The notes under the pieces are model-generated. The model saw nothing but the letters and a program-made list of their open reading frames with translations, searched no databases and was not told the DNA's origin. From NCBI GenBank assembly GCA_013177945.1, contig JABLXW010000008.1:186001-250000 (forward strand): 64,000 nucleotides of DNA. Direction: 5' to 3'. This DNA is from Bacillota bacterium (GTDB lineage Bacteria; Bacillota; DSM-12270; Thermacetogeniales; Thermacetogeniaceae). The position numbers and the translations under genes were made by a program. Below, in pieces: positions 44,001 to 52,353 of this stretch. How positions within the stretch are numbered: the stretch's first letter is position 1; every line of letters starts with the position of its first letter.

Positions 44001-44177
44001 TTATGACCAGCGCCGCTTGCGTGCCGCCTCGGATTTCTTTTTTCTTCTCACGCTAGGCTTTAAATAATGCTCCCGCTTTCTTGCCTCAAGAAGAATCCCT
44101 GCCTTCTGGCAGGAACGCTTAAAGCGCCGGAGGGCACTATCCAGAGATTCGTTTTTTCCGACCCTTACCTCAGCCAT
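44001..44177 (-). CDS. rpsU: 30S ribosomal protein S21
   Basis: This 58-aa ribosomal protein was translated directly from the minus strand. It begins [20 protein letters not shown], continues with [18 protein letters not shown] and ends in a basic tail [14 protein letters not shown]. It fits S21 in length and in its conserved RRFKR segment. It lies just upstream of yqeY, the usual order. Its upstream partner in other genomes, hinT, is here displaced by about 5.5 kb. Confidence 0.95.
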   Translation of the reverse strand: MAEVRVGKNESLDSALRRFKRSCQKAGILLEARKREHYLKPSVRRKKKSEAARKRRWS

Positions 44178-44339
44178 ACCCGTCTCCCTCCCCCTCTTCT
44201 AAGTTCGGCGCCGCGACCTCTGCCTCGAATGAGAGCGATCCCGTGCCCGGCCCTGAAAATCCACTTAAACTGCATTTCCATTATACACTAGCCTGAAGGA
44301 AAGCGTCAACCAAAGGAAAAAAGGGAAATTCTGAAGCAC

Positions 44340-44798
44340 CTAGTACCAGAACACAGCGGCAGCAAGCACGCCCCCGTTCCGCTCCACCCGGTGCTCAACC
44401 GCCCGGACGAGCACCTCCCGCAGGGGGAGGCTGCGTTTTTTAAAACCCTCCTCCACCATCGCCGTTACCCGGGCCTCCGCCTCCTCCTTTGTGCAAAAGC
44501 CCTCAAACTCCATGATCACGCCGTAAGTGTCCGGGCTGAACCCAACCCCAATTGCGGCTGCAATCACCCTCCCGGGTTCGCCGGAGGTCAGGTACCCGTA
44601 CGCCGCCGGCACGAGGGCGCCAGGCGGAATCACAAGCTGAGCGTGATAGACGGCACCCGGCGGCAGAATGCTGCTCACTCTCAAAAGATTCAAATTCCCC
44701 ACTCCAGCGTCTAAAAGGGCGGCGTCAAAGGCATTTAGAGGAGTGTCTCCCTCGCCGTGGCCTGCCACTAAGGTAAATTTACCCGGAACTGGTAACAC
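44340..44798 (-). CDS. pdaD: pyruvoyl-dependent arginine decarboxylase
   Basis: This 152-aa proenzyme cleaves itself between two serines in LLRVSSILPPGA (near residue 45) to create the pyruvoyl cofactor. It then decarboxylates arginine to agmatine for polyamine synthesis. Other family features are FTLVAGHGEGDTPLNAFDAA and GYLTSGEPG. GTG 44798 follows GGAGGGGAG; the frame extends to 44912 with an unrelated-looking N terminus. Best known from archaea and some anaerobic bacteria. No other polyamine gene is adjacent. Confidence 0.92.
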   Translation of the reverse strand: MLPVPGKFTLVAGHGEGDTPLNAFDAALLDAGVGNLNLLRVSSILPPGAVYHAQLVIPPGALVPAAYGYLTSGEPGRVIAAAIGVGFSPDTYGVIMEFEGFCTKEEAEARVTAMVEEGFKKRSLPLREVLVRAVEHRVERNGGVLAAAVFWY

Positions 44799-44953
44799 AT
44801 GCTCCCCTCCCCACCTGTTTTTACGCTCTATATTATATGGAGAAGAGGAGCGATCGGTGCGGCGCGGATCGCGCCGGAGCCCCGGGAGGCGCCAGCCGGT
44901 TTCAGGTTTCAAGTCCGGCCCGCATATACATATTTAAAAAAGATTTGCGAAGG

Positions 44954-45511
44954 GTGGAGGTAAAAATTTTGCTCCTCCTTGCACTTTTTACCTTTGCCGG
45001 CAGCCTGACTGCCGCCCTGGCAATTTATTTCTGGCACCAGGGAGACAGCGACATCGTTTTTGAGGTAAAAGATGCCCACGCCTTTCAGGTGAAACACGAA
45101 CCCTTTAACCGGGAAATTTACTGCCGCTGCCTGATTCCCCTCACCAACCGGGGGAGGCAGCACGGGATGGTGGTCAACGTTTTCTGCCAGCCCATGTACT
45201 GCGGGAAGGTGATGGAAAAGCTGGAGATCGTGCCGCGCCTCAGGCTCTGCCGGGAGCCCCTGCGCCAGAACGGATACTGGGAAGCAGTAATTATTAAAAA
45301 AAACACCACCCACCTCACCGAACTGGAGGTCAAGATCCGCGCCCGGATAGACTTAAGCTCCCTGGTCAGGGATGTTCCCCGCCTGACGATGCTGATCTAC
45401 TACCAGACCGTGGGAAGAAACGGAATGCAGCTGCGCCTGGCCGAAATCCAGTTCGATCTCACCGGGGAGAAAGCAGGGGAGAAGGTGGGAGGCCCGTGCC
45501 CGTTGAGGTGA
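44954..45511 (+). CDS. membrane-anchored protein, unknown function
   Basis: This protein of about 185 aa has an N-terminal hydrophobic anchor (LLLLALFTFAGSLTAALAIY) and an extracytoplasmic beta-rich domain with four cysteines (CRC, CQPMYC, LC). Two starts are possible: GTG 44954, or TTG 44969, which has GGTGGAGGT 7 nt upstream. It overlaps the CofE-like gene by 16 bp, so the two are coupled. No family recognised. Confidence 0.65.
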   Translation: MEVKILLLLALFTFAGSLTAALAIYFWHQGDSDIVFEVKDAHAFQVKHEPFNREIYCRCLIPLTNRGRQHGMVVNVFCQPMYCGKVMEKLEIVPRLRLCREPLRQNGYWEAVIIKKNTTHLTELEVKIRARIDLSSLVRDVPRLTMLIYYQTVGRNGMQLRLAEIQFDLTGEKAGEKVGGPCPLR

Positions 45512-46257
45512 TTCCCGTAAATACGAAGATTATCACCCCTGATGATGACCTGCTGGAGGTGATCGCCAGATATGCGGCGCCCTTTCTCAAACCGGGTGAC
45601 ACCCTGGTCGTGGCCGAAAGTGTTGTTGCGATCACCCAGGGGCGGATCATCCGCCCAGACCACGTGAAACCCGGGCTCTGGGCGCGGGTGCTGGCGCGCT
45701 TCATCCACCAGGACGGGAGCCTCTCCTCCCCCTACGCCATGCAGGTGATCATGCGGGAAGAAGGCACCCTGCGCACTCTTGCGGCTTTCTGCATTGCCGC
45801 CCTGACCCGCCTTTTGCTGGGCCGCCGGGGGGACTTTTACCGCCTGGCCGGGGAGCAGGCCTCGTTGATCGATGACATCACGGGGACGATGCCCCCCTTC
45901 GACAAGCACATTGTTCTCGGCCCCCGCGGCTCTGAAAAGGTCGTCGCCGAGATCAGGCGCCGGTTCGGTGTGGAGGCGGCAATTATTGACGCCAACGACC
46001 TGGGGAAGTCAAAGCTCCTGGCAGCTACTCCCGGCGCCGACCGGCCCCTCCTGATCAAGATCTTTCGAAAAAATCCCGCCGGCAACGCCGACCAGCAAAC
46101 CCCCTTCGTGATCGTCAGGAAGGCCCGCCGGAAGGCCAGTTCGCCAGGCCCGGCTGCAGATCAGGCAGGCGATACCGGCTTGCCTGGAAGGGCAGCTCTG
46201 GGAACACGGCAAGACAAAAAAGGCTATATGCCGCGAGTGCATCAACATCGCAGGTGA
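45496..46257 (+). CDS. coenzyme F420:glutamate ligase-like protein (CofE-like, COG1478)
   Basis: This 253-aa protein resembles the F420-0:gamma-glutamyl ligase family. It has IPVNTKIITPDDDLLEVIA, VVAESVVAITQGRII, SLIDDITGTMPPFDKHIV and the C-terminal GNADQQTPFVIVRK. F420 is not expected in this type of bacterium and no other F420 gene is in the window. It may therefore ligate glutamate to a different substrate. The last 35 residues are low-complexity, and an alternative frame stays open to 46360, so the 3' end may be frameshifted or eroded. Confidence 0.72.
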   Translation: MPVEVIPVNTKIITPDDDLLEVIARYAAPFLKPGDTLVVAESVVAITQGRIIRPDHVKPGLWARVLARFIHQDGSLSSPYAMQVIMREEGTLRTLAAFCIAALTRLLLGRRGDFYRLAGEQASLIDDITGTMPPFDKHIVLGPRGSEKVVAEIRRRFGVEAAIIDANDLGKSKLLAATPGADRPLLIKIFRKNPAGNADQQTPFVIVRKARRKASSPGPAADQAGDTGLPGRAALGTRQDKKGYMPRVHQHRR

Positions 46258-46534
46258 AGTGAAAAAGGCGGTGCAGGGAGGAGAGGGAGCCACCGGCAGG
46301 AAATTATTGATCTGCGGCGAATATACTGTCAAACGGTCCGGGTATAGAAGTGATGCCTGAATGCCCGGCCTTTGACTAAAAGATTTGCATCTTCAAATTC
46401 AAAACAACTCAACAGATACCAGGAAGGGTGGTAGACGGTAGTATGGAAGGACGGTAGCTCTTATTTTTTTTGCATAAGAAAAATAAATTATAATTCTTTG
46501 ACTCACGCAGCATGGAAGGAGTGCGCGACCCTTT
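46258..46534 (+). other. short region with an open alternative frame, no assigned gene
   Basis: A frame offset from the CofE-like gene stays open to a TGA at 46360 and encodes AICRECINIAGEVKKAVQGG, with a CXXC motif, but has no clear start. It may be a decayed 3' extension or small gene. The remainder up to the acyl-CoA ligase start is AT-rich with no clear promoter; GGAAGGAG precedes the ATG at 46535 at long spacing. Confidence 0.35.
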
Positions 46535-48100
46535 ATGCCGGTTACAGAAATGCTTTCCCGCAATGCGAGAATGTATCCCGACAAAGTCAGTTTAATAGAA
46601 CGCGAGCCTGCCCTTAACAGGCGGAGAGAGATAACGTGGCTGGAATTTGAAAAAACGTCCAACAGGCTTGCCAACGCTTTGCTGGCACGAGGCATCACCC
46701 GGGGCGACAGGGTTGCCCTGATCATGACAAACTGCCTGGAATGGCTGCCTGTTTACTTTGGGATCCTGAAAACTGGAGCTCTGGCCGTCCCGCTGAACTT
46801 CCGTTTTACTGCCGAAGAAACCAGGAGGTGCGTCGAGACCGTAGGCGCAAAAGTGCTTATTTACGGCCCTGAGTTCACTCAGAGAATTGAAGAAATCAGG
46901 GATCAGATAAGCAGCGTTGAGTCTTTTATTTTTGTAGGAGAGCAATGTCCTGAAAAAGCCGAAAACTATTTTAACGTAATCGCGGATTCTCCCGACGGTG
47001 ATCCCCAGGTGGCAATATGCGATCAGGATGATGCAGCTCTTTATTTTACATCTGGAACTACCGGCGCTCCCAAACCTATCCTTCTGACTCATGCAAACCT
47101 TGTTTCTGCGTGTATTACCGAAAACCGCCACCACCTCCAGCAGCACGAGGATAATTTTCTGTGCATTCCTCCTCTTTACCATACCGGGGCGAAAATGCAC
47201 TGGTTTGGAAACCTGATCGTGGGCGCCAGGGCGGTTCTGCTGCGCGGTGTGGAGCCCCGCTGGATTCTGGAGGCAGTATCGGAGGAAAGGGTAACCATCG
47301 TCTGGCTTCTCGTCCCCTGGGCCCAGGATATCCTTGATGCCATTGAAAGCGGGGAAGTCAACCTGAAGGACTACCGGCTTGAGCAGTGGCGGTTGATGCA
47401 CATCGGGGCCCAGCCTGTGCCTCCGAGCCTGATCATCAGGTGGAAGAAGTATTTCCCCCACCAGATGTACGACACCAACTACGGCCTCAGCGAGTCTACA
47501 GGCCCCGGCTGCGTGCACCTGGGAATAGAGAACATCCATAAAGTTGGGGCTATAGGGCGGCCTGGTTTCAACTGGGAGGCCAGGATCGTGGATGACGAGG
47601 GCAGACCTGTTCCAAGGGGCAGGGTCGGGGAGTTGATTATCAGAGGGCCAGGGGTAATGAAGGGTTACTACAACGACCCGGAGGCCACCAGCAAGGTCCT
47701 GAAGAACGGCTGGCTTTACACCGGCGACATGGCAAGGGAGGACGAGGACGGTTTTATTTACCTGGTGGACCGGAAGAAAGACATTATTATCACGGGTGGG
47801 GAGAATATCTTTCCGGTGGAAATAGAAGAATTCCTGCGCGCCCACGACGACATCAAAGATGCTGCCGTCATCGGCATGCCCGACAGGCGCCTCGGGGAGG
47901 TCCCCGTGGCCGTTGTCGAGGCAAAGCCCGGAAGAGTACTCACGGAGGAAATGGTGATGGACTTCTGTCAAGCCCTCCCCAGGTACAAAAGGCCGCGCCG
48001 GGTTTTCTTCGACAAGGTGCCCCGCAACCCGACCGGCAAGATTGAAAAGCCGAAATTGCGGGAGAAGTTTTGCGCCGGGAGGATCGCAAAAGTCATTTAG
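46535..48100 (+). CDS. AMP-dependent acyl-CoA synthetase (acyl-CoA ligase)
   Basis: This 521-aa adenylate-forming enzyme activates a carboxylic acid through an acyl-AMP to its CoA thioester. The ATP motif is FTSGTTGAPKPILLTHANL near residues 172-190. The A5/A8 region is present as YDTNYGLSESTGPG, YTGDMAREDEDGFIYLVDRK and KDIIITGGENIFPVEIEEFL. The C-terminal catalytic lysine is in NPTGKIEKPKLRE. Acid length cannot be read from the sequence; long-chain FadD-like and benzoate-type acids are both possible. It stands alone in the accessory island. Confidence 0.88.
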   Translation: MPVTEMLSRNARMYPDKVSLIEREPALNRRREITWLEFEKTSNRLANALLARGITRGDRVALIMTNCLEWLPVYFGILKTGALAVPLNFRFTAEETRRCVETVGAKVLIYGPEFTQRIEEIRDQISSVESFIFVGEQCPEKAENYFNVIADSPDGDPQVAICDQDDAALYFTSGTTGAPKPILLTHANLVSACITENRHHLQQHEDNFLCIPPLYHTGAKMHWFGNLIVGARAVLLRGVEPRWILEAVSEERVTIVWLLVPWAQDILDAIESGEVNLKDYRLEQWRLMHIGAQPVPPSLIIRWKKYFPHQMYDTNYGLSESTGPGCVHLGIENIHKVGAIGRPGFNWEARIVDDEGRPVPRGRVGELIIRGPGVMKGYYNDPEATSKVLKNGWLYTGDMAREDEDGFIYLVDRKKDIIITGGENIFPVEIEEFLRAHDDIKDAAVIGMPDRRLGEVPVAVVEAKPGRVLTEEMVMDFCQALPRYKRPRRVFFDKVPRNPTGKIEKPKLREKFCAGRIAKVI

Positions 48101-48191
48101 TCCGTAACAACTGGCGCTTTCAGCTTTTCCGCCTCCGACCGGCAGCCGGGAAGATGCTGCAGGGCTCTGCTTGTTTTGCATTACATCGCTG

Positions 48192-48470
48192 CTAAAATTT
48201 GTCAATTACTATTCCCAGAGTTGATGCTTTAATATAATTCCCGTCCTTCAACAGCTTCATGGAAGCAGTGTCGCCTGTAACAACCACTCCGATAATTCTA
48301 ATATCGTCTTCGCTAATCTTTCCCTTGTTATTGCTCAGAGCGTCATAGAGCCCTTTGAATTGGGACTGGTAGCGACTTTTTCTCTTTAAGCCTGCATTAA
48401 TGGCTTCAACAAAGGAGCGACGGGGGTCGTCTAGTATTTCGAGGGGGGAACGGCATGATGCAGGCCGCAC
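48192..48470 (-). pseudogene. remnant of an anti-sigma factor C-terminal domain
   Basis: Residues about 20-92 read FVEAINAGLKRKSRYQSQFK ... IIGVVVTGDTASMKLL ... IKASTLGIVIDKF. This matches the end of sigma-factor-regulator C-terminal domains as I recall them. The N-terminal zinc/sigma-binding and membrane parts are absent, and the 5' end runs into the start region of the divergent NTPase gene. No sigma factor gene is adjacent. Confidence 0.55.
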
Positions 48471-48997
48471 AGAAAAACTTCCTGCTCACCGGCCTGCCGG
48501 GCTCGGGCAAAACCACGGTGCTCGTGAAGCTGGCACAGCTGCTGGGAGACAGGGCGGGCGGCTTTTACACCGCCGAAATCCGCGCCGGCGGAAAACGCCT
48601 GGGTTTTGAGGTGGTCACCCTGGGCGGAAAAAGGGCGACCCTGGCGCACGTGGACTTTTCCTCCGGGCGGCGCGTGGGAAGGTACGGTGTGAAGCCGGAA
48701 AATCTGGGGGAGGCCCTTGAGGAAATAAAACAGGCCCTCGCCCAAGGCGGGCAAAAGTGCCTGCTTATTGACGAGATCGGGAAGATGGAGCTCTCCGCCC
48801 CCGGCTTCCGGGAGACGGTTCTGGCGGCCCTGGACTCTCCGCTGCCAGTTGTGGCCACAATCCTGGCAAAGCCCCACCCCTTTTGCGATGGAATAAAAAG
48901 ACGCCCCGATGTCCGCCTGATAGAAGTGAACCGGGAGAACCGGGAGGCCCTGCCCGGCAAGCTTTATTCTGCGGTAATCCGGCACCTGAAAACCTGA
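48455..48997 (+). CDS. nucleoside-triphosphatase, THEP1 family
   Basis: This 180-aa P-loop NTPase is of the THEP1/NTPase_1 type. Walker A is LLTGLPGSGKTTVLVKLAQL, followed by GGFYTAEIRAGGKRLGFEVV. The Walker B-like segment is CLLIDEIGKMELSAPGF. Homologues from thermophiles hydrolyse several NTPs; the cellular role is unknown. ATG 48455 has GAGGGGGGAA upstream. It faces away from the anti-sigma remnant. Confidence 0.9.
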   Translation: MMQAAQKNFLLTGLPGSGKTTVLVKLAQLLGDRAGGFYTAEIRAGGKRLGFEVVTLGGKRATLAHVDFSSGRRVGRYGVKPENLGEALEEIKQALAQGGQKCLLIDEIGKMELSAPGFRETVLAALDSPLPVVATILAKPHPFCDGIKRRPDVRLIEVNRENREALPGKLYSAVIRHLKT

Positions 48998-49034
48998 AAA
49001 CGGGAAGGAGCCCCGCTCCGCGACATAATCTTTT

Positions 49035-49736
49035 TTAAAAAGGACGCTGGTATCCAGAGGAATTTTGCCTGTGGTTTCTGCAGAGATCGCTCAGGGGGCA
49101 GGGGCTGCAGCGGGGGCTCCGCTTGAGGCAGAGGTGGTGCCCCAGGGCGTCGATCTGGGCGTGGTACTCGTTGTAAAGGGGCACCTCCGGCGGGAGGTGC
49201 TCCATGAAGAAGCGCTGCATCTCCCGGTAAGAAATCTTCTCCGGGAAAAAGCCGAGCCGGTTGAAGATCCGGTGGGTGTAGGCGTCAATGACGAAGATCG
49301 GCTTCCCGGCCGCGTAAAGGATGATGGCATCTGCGGTTTCCGGCCCGATCCCGTAAATCCTGAGGAGGCGGCGGCGCAGGGGTTCCAGCTCCTGGGAGAG
49401 AAAGGCCTCCAGGTCGCCCCGGTATTCCTCCTGCACCACCCGGCAGAAGGCCTGCAGTTTCTTCGCCTTCTGAAAGTGGTACCTCGCAGGCCGCACCAGG
49501 GCCGCCAGCTCCGCCTCCCCGCAGGAGAGAATTCCGGGCAGGGAGAGAAGATCCGCCTCTTTAAGGTTTTTGATGGCTGCAGCCGCGCTCCGCCAGGAGA
49601 CATTTTGGGTCAGGATCGCCCCGACGATTACCTCAAAGGGGGTCTCCGCGGGCCACCAGTGCCTGGGGCCGAAGTGCCGATAAAGCCTGTGGTAGATTTC
49701 CATCAACTGTTCCCGCACCCGCAACTCACCTGCCAT
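49035..49736 (-). CDS. endonuclease III-related DNA glycosylase (COG2231, MagIII-like)
   Basis: This base-excision repair glycosylase of about 233 aa has an HhH-GPD fold. TPFEVIVGAILTQNVSWRSA is typical of the MagIII/COG2231 branch rather than standard Nth. The helix-hairpin-helix is RLLRIYGIGPETADAIILYA with the catalytic Asp in VIDAYTHRIFNRLG. The [4Fe-4S] loop CLKRSPRCSPCPLSDLC is complete (C-x7-C-x2-C-x5-C). ATG 49736 is chosen; the frame to 49850 lacks family features. It lies just after hinT. Confidence 0.88.
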   Translation of the reverse strand: MAGELRVREQLMEIYHRLYRHFGPRHWWPAETPFEVIVGAILTQNVSWRSAAAAIKNLKEADLLSLPGILSCGEAELAALVRPARYHFQKAKKLQAFCRVVQEEYRGDLEAFLSQELEPLRRRLLRIYGIGPETADAIILYAAGKPIFVIDAYTHRIFNRLGFFPEKISYREMQRFFMEHLPPEVPLYNEYHAQIDALGHHLCLKRSPRCSPCPLSDLCRNHRQNSSGYQRPF

Positions 49737-49830
49737 GATCTTACAACATCCAGGCTCCCCGGGAAACCCCCTTCTTCTTGCAGGGAAAGGGTGCTCAAAA
49801 ACCAGGGTGCCGCCAGGATACAGCAGCGGT

Positions 49831-50175
49831 TTAGCCGGGGGGCCATTCAAGGGCGCGCCCGCCGAGCAGGTGGAAGTGGAGGTGGTTCACGGTCTGGCCG
49901 CCCAGGGTTCCGGTGTTGATCACCACCCGGAACCCCTCCCGGGCGAGACCCAGCTCCTCTGCCAGCTGTGGCACCAGGGCCAGCATCCTCCCCGCGAGGG
50001 GGGCATCTCCGGCCTTTAAATCCAGCAGGGAGTCGAAATGCTTCTTAGGGATCAAGAGGACATGGGTCGGCGCCACCGGGCGGATGTCCCGGAACGCCAG
50101 AAAGTCGTCATCTTCGTAAACAACCTGGGCGCCGATTTCCTTTGCCGCAATCTTGCAGAAAATGCAATCCGCCAA
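49831..50175 (-). CDS. hinT: HIT family protein (HinT-like)
   Basis: This 114-aa histidine-triad purine nucleoside phosphoramidase has N-terminal CIFCKIAAKEI, the central PVAPTHVLLIPKKHF, and the triad VNHLHFHLLGGR near the C terminus. It follows mtaB as in many Firmicutes. In most relatives rpsU comes next; here a foreign-looking block intervenes. Confidence 0.95.
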   Translation of the reverse strand: MADCIFCKIAAKEIGAQVVYEDDDFLAFRDIRPVAPTHVLLIPKKHFDSLLDLKAGDAPLAGRMLALVPQLAEELGLAREGFRVVINTGTLGGQTVNHLHFHLLGGRALEWPPG

Positions 50176-50247
50176 ACTTTCACTCCTTTCGCGTAATCAC
50201 GAGTTCACCCGGAAAAGCCCGTTGACTTCTTTGCTGCTCGAACCTCC

Positions 50248-51600
50248 TCAGCGAAGACCGGCATCAACAGCCGGCTCTCCCAGTAAGGTGTCACCCCCTT
50301 CCACACCAAGCACCTGCACGGGGAAAAAGCTGCCGCGTACACTGCGCGCCCCCGGGGGAACCGGAAACACCACCCGCAGGTAGTTGTCCGAGAGGCCCTC
50401 CCAGCAGTCCGCCCTCCCGCGCGCCCGGCGCTCCGCCAGAACGGTGAGCACCTTCCCCAGAAAGCGCCTTGCATAGGCCGCAGCCAGCTCCCCGGCCAGG
50501 TTCCGGAGCCTTCTGCTCCGGAGATCCTTCACCTCAGGGGGAACCTGGTCCGGCATTTCCGCCGCCGCCGTTCCGGGGCGGGGGGAGTACTTGAAGACGT
50601 GGAGATCCCTGAAGGGAAGTGAGGCGATAAATTGATAGGAGTTTTCAAAGCGGCGGTCGGTCTCCCCCGGAAAGCCCGCGATCACATCGGTGGTGACGGC
50701 AACCCCCGGAATTCTCGCCTGAGTCCGGTAAAACAGCTCCCTGTACTGGGCCGCCGTGTAAGGGCGGCGCATCAGGCGGAGGATCTCGTCATCCCCCGAC
50801 TGCAGGGGAATGTGGAGGTGGCGGCAGATCCGGGGCGATCCGGCCATGACCTCCAGCAGCTCCTCCGTAACCTCACCCGGCTCTACGGAGCTCAGGCGGA
50901 GGCGGAACTCCCCCGGCAGCCCGACGAGCTCCCGCAGCAGCCCCGCCAGGGTCACCCCCCCGGGCAGGTCCCTCCCGTAGGCGGAGGTGTGAACACCGGT
51001 CAGCACCACCTCCCGGTAGCCCGCCTCCAGGAGGCGTTCGAGCCTTTCCCGGACGAGTTCCGGCTTCAGGCTCCTGATGCCGCCCCGCGCCCGGGGGACG
51101 ATGCAGTAGGAGCAGAACTGGTCGCACCCGTCCTGGATCTTTAAAAAGGCGCGGGTGCGGACCCCGGTACGGGGAAGGGGAAGCTCCTCGAAGCCGGGCG
51201 CTTCAAGGGGCCGGACGGCAACGATCCGGGGGGCGCCCCCCGCCTCCTTCTGCCGGGCGGCCTGCTCCACCAGCTCCACAAGCCGGCCCCGGTCCTGGGT
51301 CCCCACCACAACATCAACACCGGGCAGGGAGGCCACCTCCTCCGGGGCGACCTGGGCGTAGCACCCCACAACTGCCACAACAGGGCGGCTTGCTCGCGCT
51401 CCGGCGCGGCGGATCATCTGGCGCGCCTTGCGGTCTGCAAGGTGGGTTACGGTGCAGGTGTTAATTATGTAAACATCGGCAGGCGACTCAAAGGGGACGA
51501 TTTCGTAGCCGTGCTGCCGGAAGAGCTCCTGCAAGGCGGCGGTCTCCTGCTGGTTCACCTTGCAGCCGAGGGTGTAAAAAGCGGCCTTCTTTCTACCCAC
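50248..51600 (-). CDS. mtaB: tRNA t6A37 methylthiotransferase MtaB
   Basis: This 450-aa radical SAM methylthiotransferase converts t6A37 to ms2t6A in tRNAs. The N-terminal UPF0004 domain has FYTLGCKVNQQETAALQELF with further Cys in NTCTVTHLAD and VGCYAQV (second cluster). The radical SAM motif is CDQFCSYCIVPRARG. A C-terminal TRAM-like domain follows. GTG 51600 overlaps rsmE by 8 bp. Confidence 0.95.
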   Translation of the reverse strand: MGRKKAAFYTLGCKVNQQETAALQELFRQHGYEIVPFESPADVYIINTCTVTHLADRKARQMIRRAGARASRPVVAVVGCYAQVAPEEVASLPGVDVVVGTQDRGRLVELVEQAARQKEAGGAPRIVAVRPLEAPGFEELPLPRTGVRTRAFLKIQDGCDQFCSYCIVPRARGGIRSLKPELVRERLERLLEAGYREVVLTGVHTSAYGRDLPGGVTLAGLLRELVGLPGEFRLRLSSVEPGEVTEELLEVMAGSPRICRHLHIPLQSGDDEILRLMRRPYTAAQYRELFYRTQARIPGVAVTTDVIAGFPGETDRRFENSYQFIASLPFRDLHVFKYSPRPGTAAAEMPDQVPPEVKDLRSRRLRNLAGELAAAYARRFLGKVLTVLAERRARGRADCWEGLSDNYLRVVFPVPPGARSVRGSFFPVQVLGVEGGDTLLGEPAVDAGLR

Positions 51601-52336
51601 CGCCCAGGTCCCCCCATTCGTAGAGGATCAAACTCAGACCGATCAGCCCTGCGGTTTCGGTGCGTAAAACCCGCGGGCCCAGGCTCACCGAAACACCCCC
51701 GCCTGCCAGCACCGCCTCCACTTCGCGGGGGCTGAAGCCGCCTTCCGGCCCTATAAACAAATAAACGGGAGAGGATGGCGCCGTACTCCGGAGGTACTCC
51801 TTCAATCCGTACCCCTCCCCCTCCCAGAAAATCAGCTTGCGCGCCCCGGGTTCAAGAGCTTCCCGCAGCCCCTCAAAAGGGGCGATCTCACCGACCACCG
51901 GGATAGATGCACGCCCGCACTGGCGGGCAGCCTCCGCGGCAATTGCCTGCCAGCGCTTCAACCGGGCCGCCCTGCGCTCTGGAGGAATCTGAACAACAGT
52001 GCGCTCCGTAACGACGGGGTGAATGCTCCAGACCCCCAACTCCGTTGCTTTTTGGATGATGAATTCGATTTTATCCCCTTTCGGAATTCCCTGAACGAGG
52101 GCAATCCGCAGGGGAGGCTCTCCGGCAGGTTCCTTTTCTTCGAGAACCTTTACGTAGACGCGGCGGCCCGCCGCCTTTGTGATCCGGGCCCGGTACTCCT
52201 TCCCCTTCTCGTCCCACAAAAAAATTTCATCCCCCGGGCCGAGCCTGAGCACGCGGCAGATCTTTCTTGCCGCTCCGGAATCAAGAGGAAACTCCTCCGG
52301 CCCGGGGGGGATGCTGGGGAGAAAAAAACGGTGCAC
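51593..52336 (-). CDS. rsmE: 16S rRNA m3U1498 methyltransferase RsmE
   Basis: This 247-aa SPOUT methyltransferase has an N-terminal PUA-like part (ICRVLRLGPGDEIFLWDEKG). The C-terminal SAM knot has FIGPEGGFSPREVE and LGPRVLRTETAGL. It lies 17 bp after dnaJ. prmA, which usually separates dnaJ and rsmE, is missing at this locus. Confidence 0.95.
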   Translation of the reverse strand: MHRFFLPSIPPGPEEFPLDSGAARKICRVLRLGPGDEIFLWDEKGKEYRARITKAAGRRVYVKVLEEKEPAGEPPLRIALVQGIPKGDKIEFIIQKATELGVWSIHPVVTERTVVQIPPERRAARLKRWQAIAAEAARQCGRASIPVVGEIAPFEGLREALEPGARKLIFWEGEGYGLKEYLRSTAPSSPVYLFIGPEGGFSPREVEAVLAGGGVSVSLGPRVLRTETAGLIGLSLILYEWGDLGGG

Positions 52337-52353
52337 TCCTGACTAGCTCCTTC

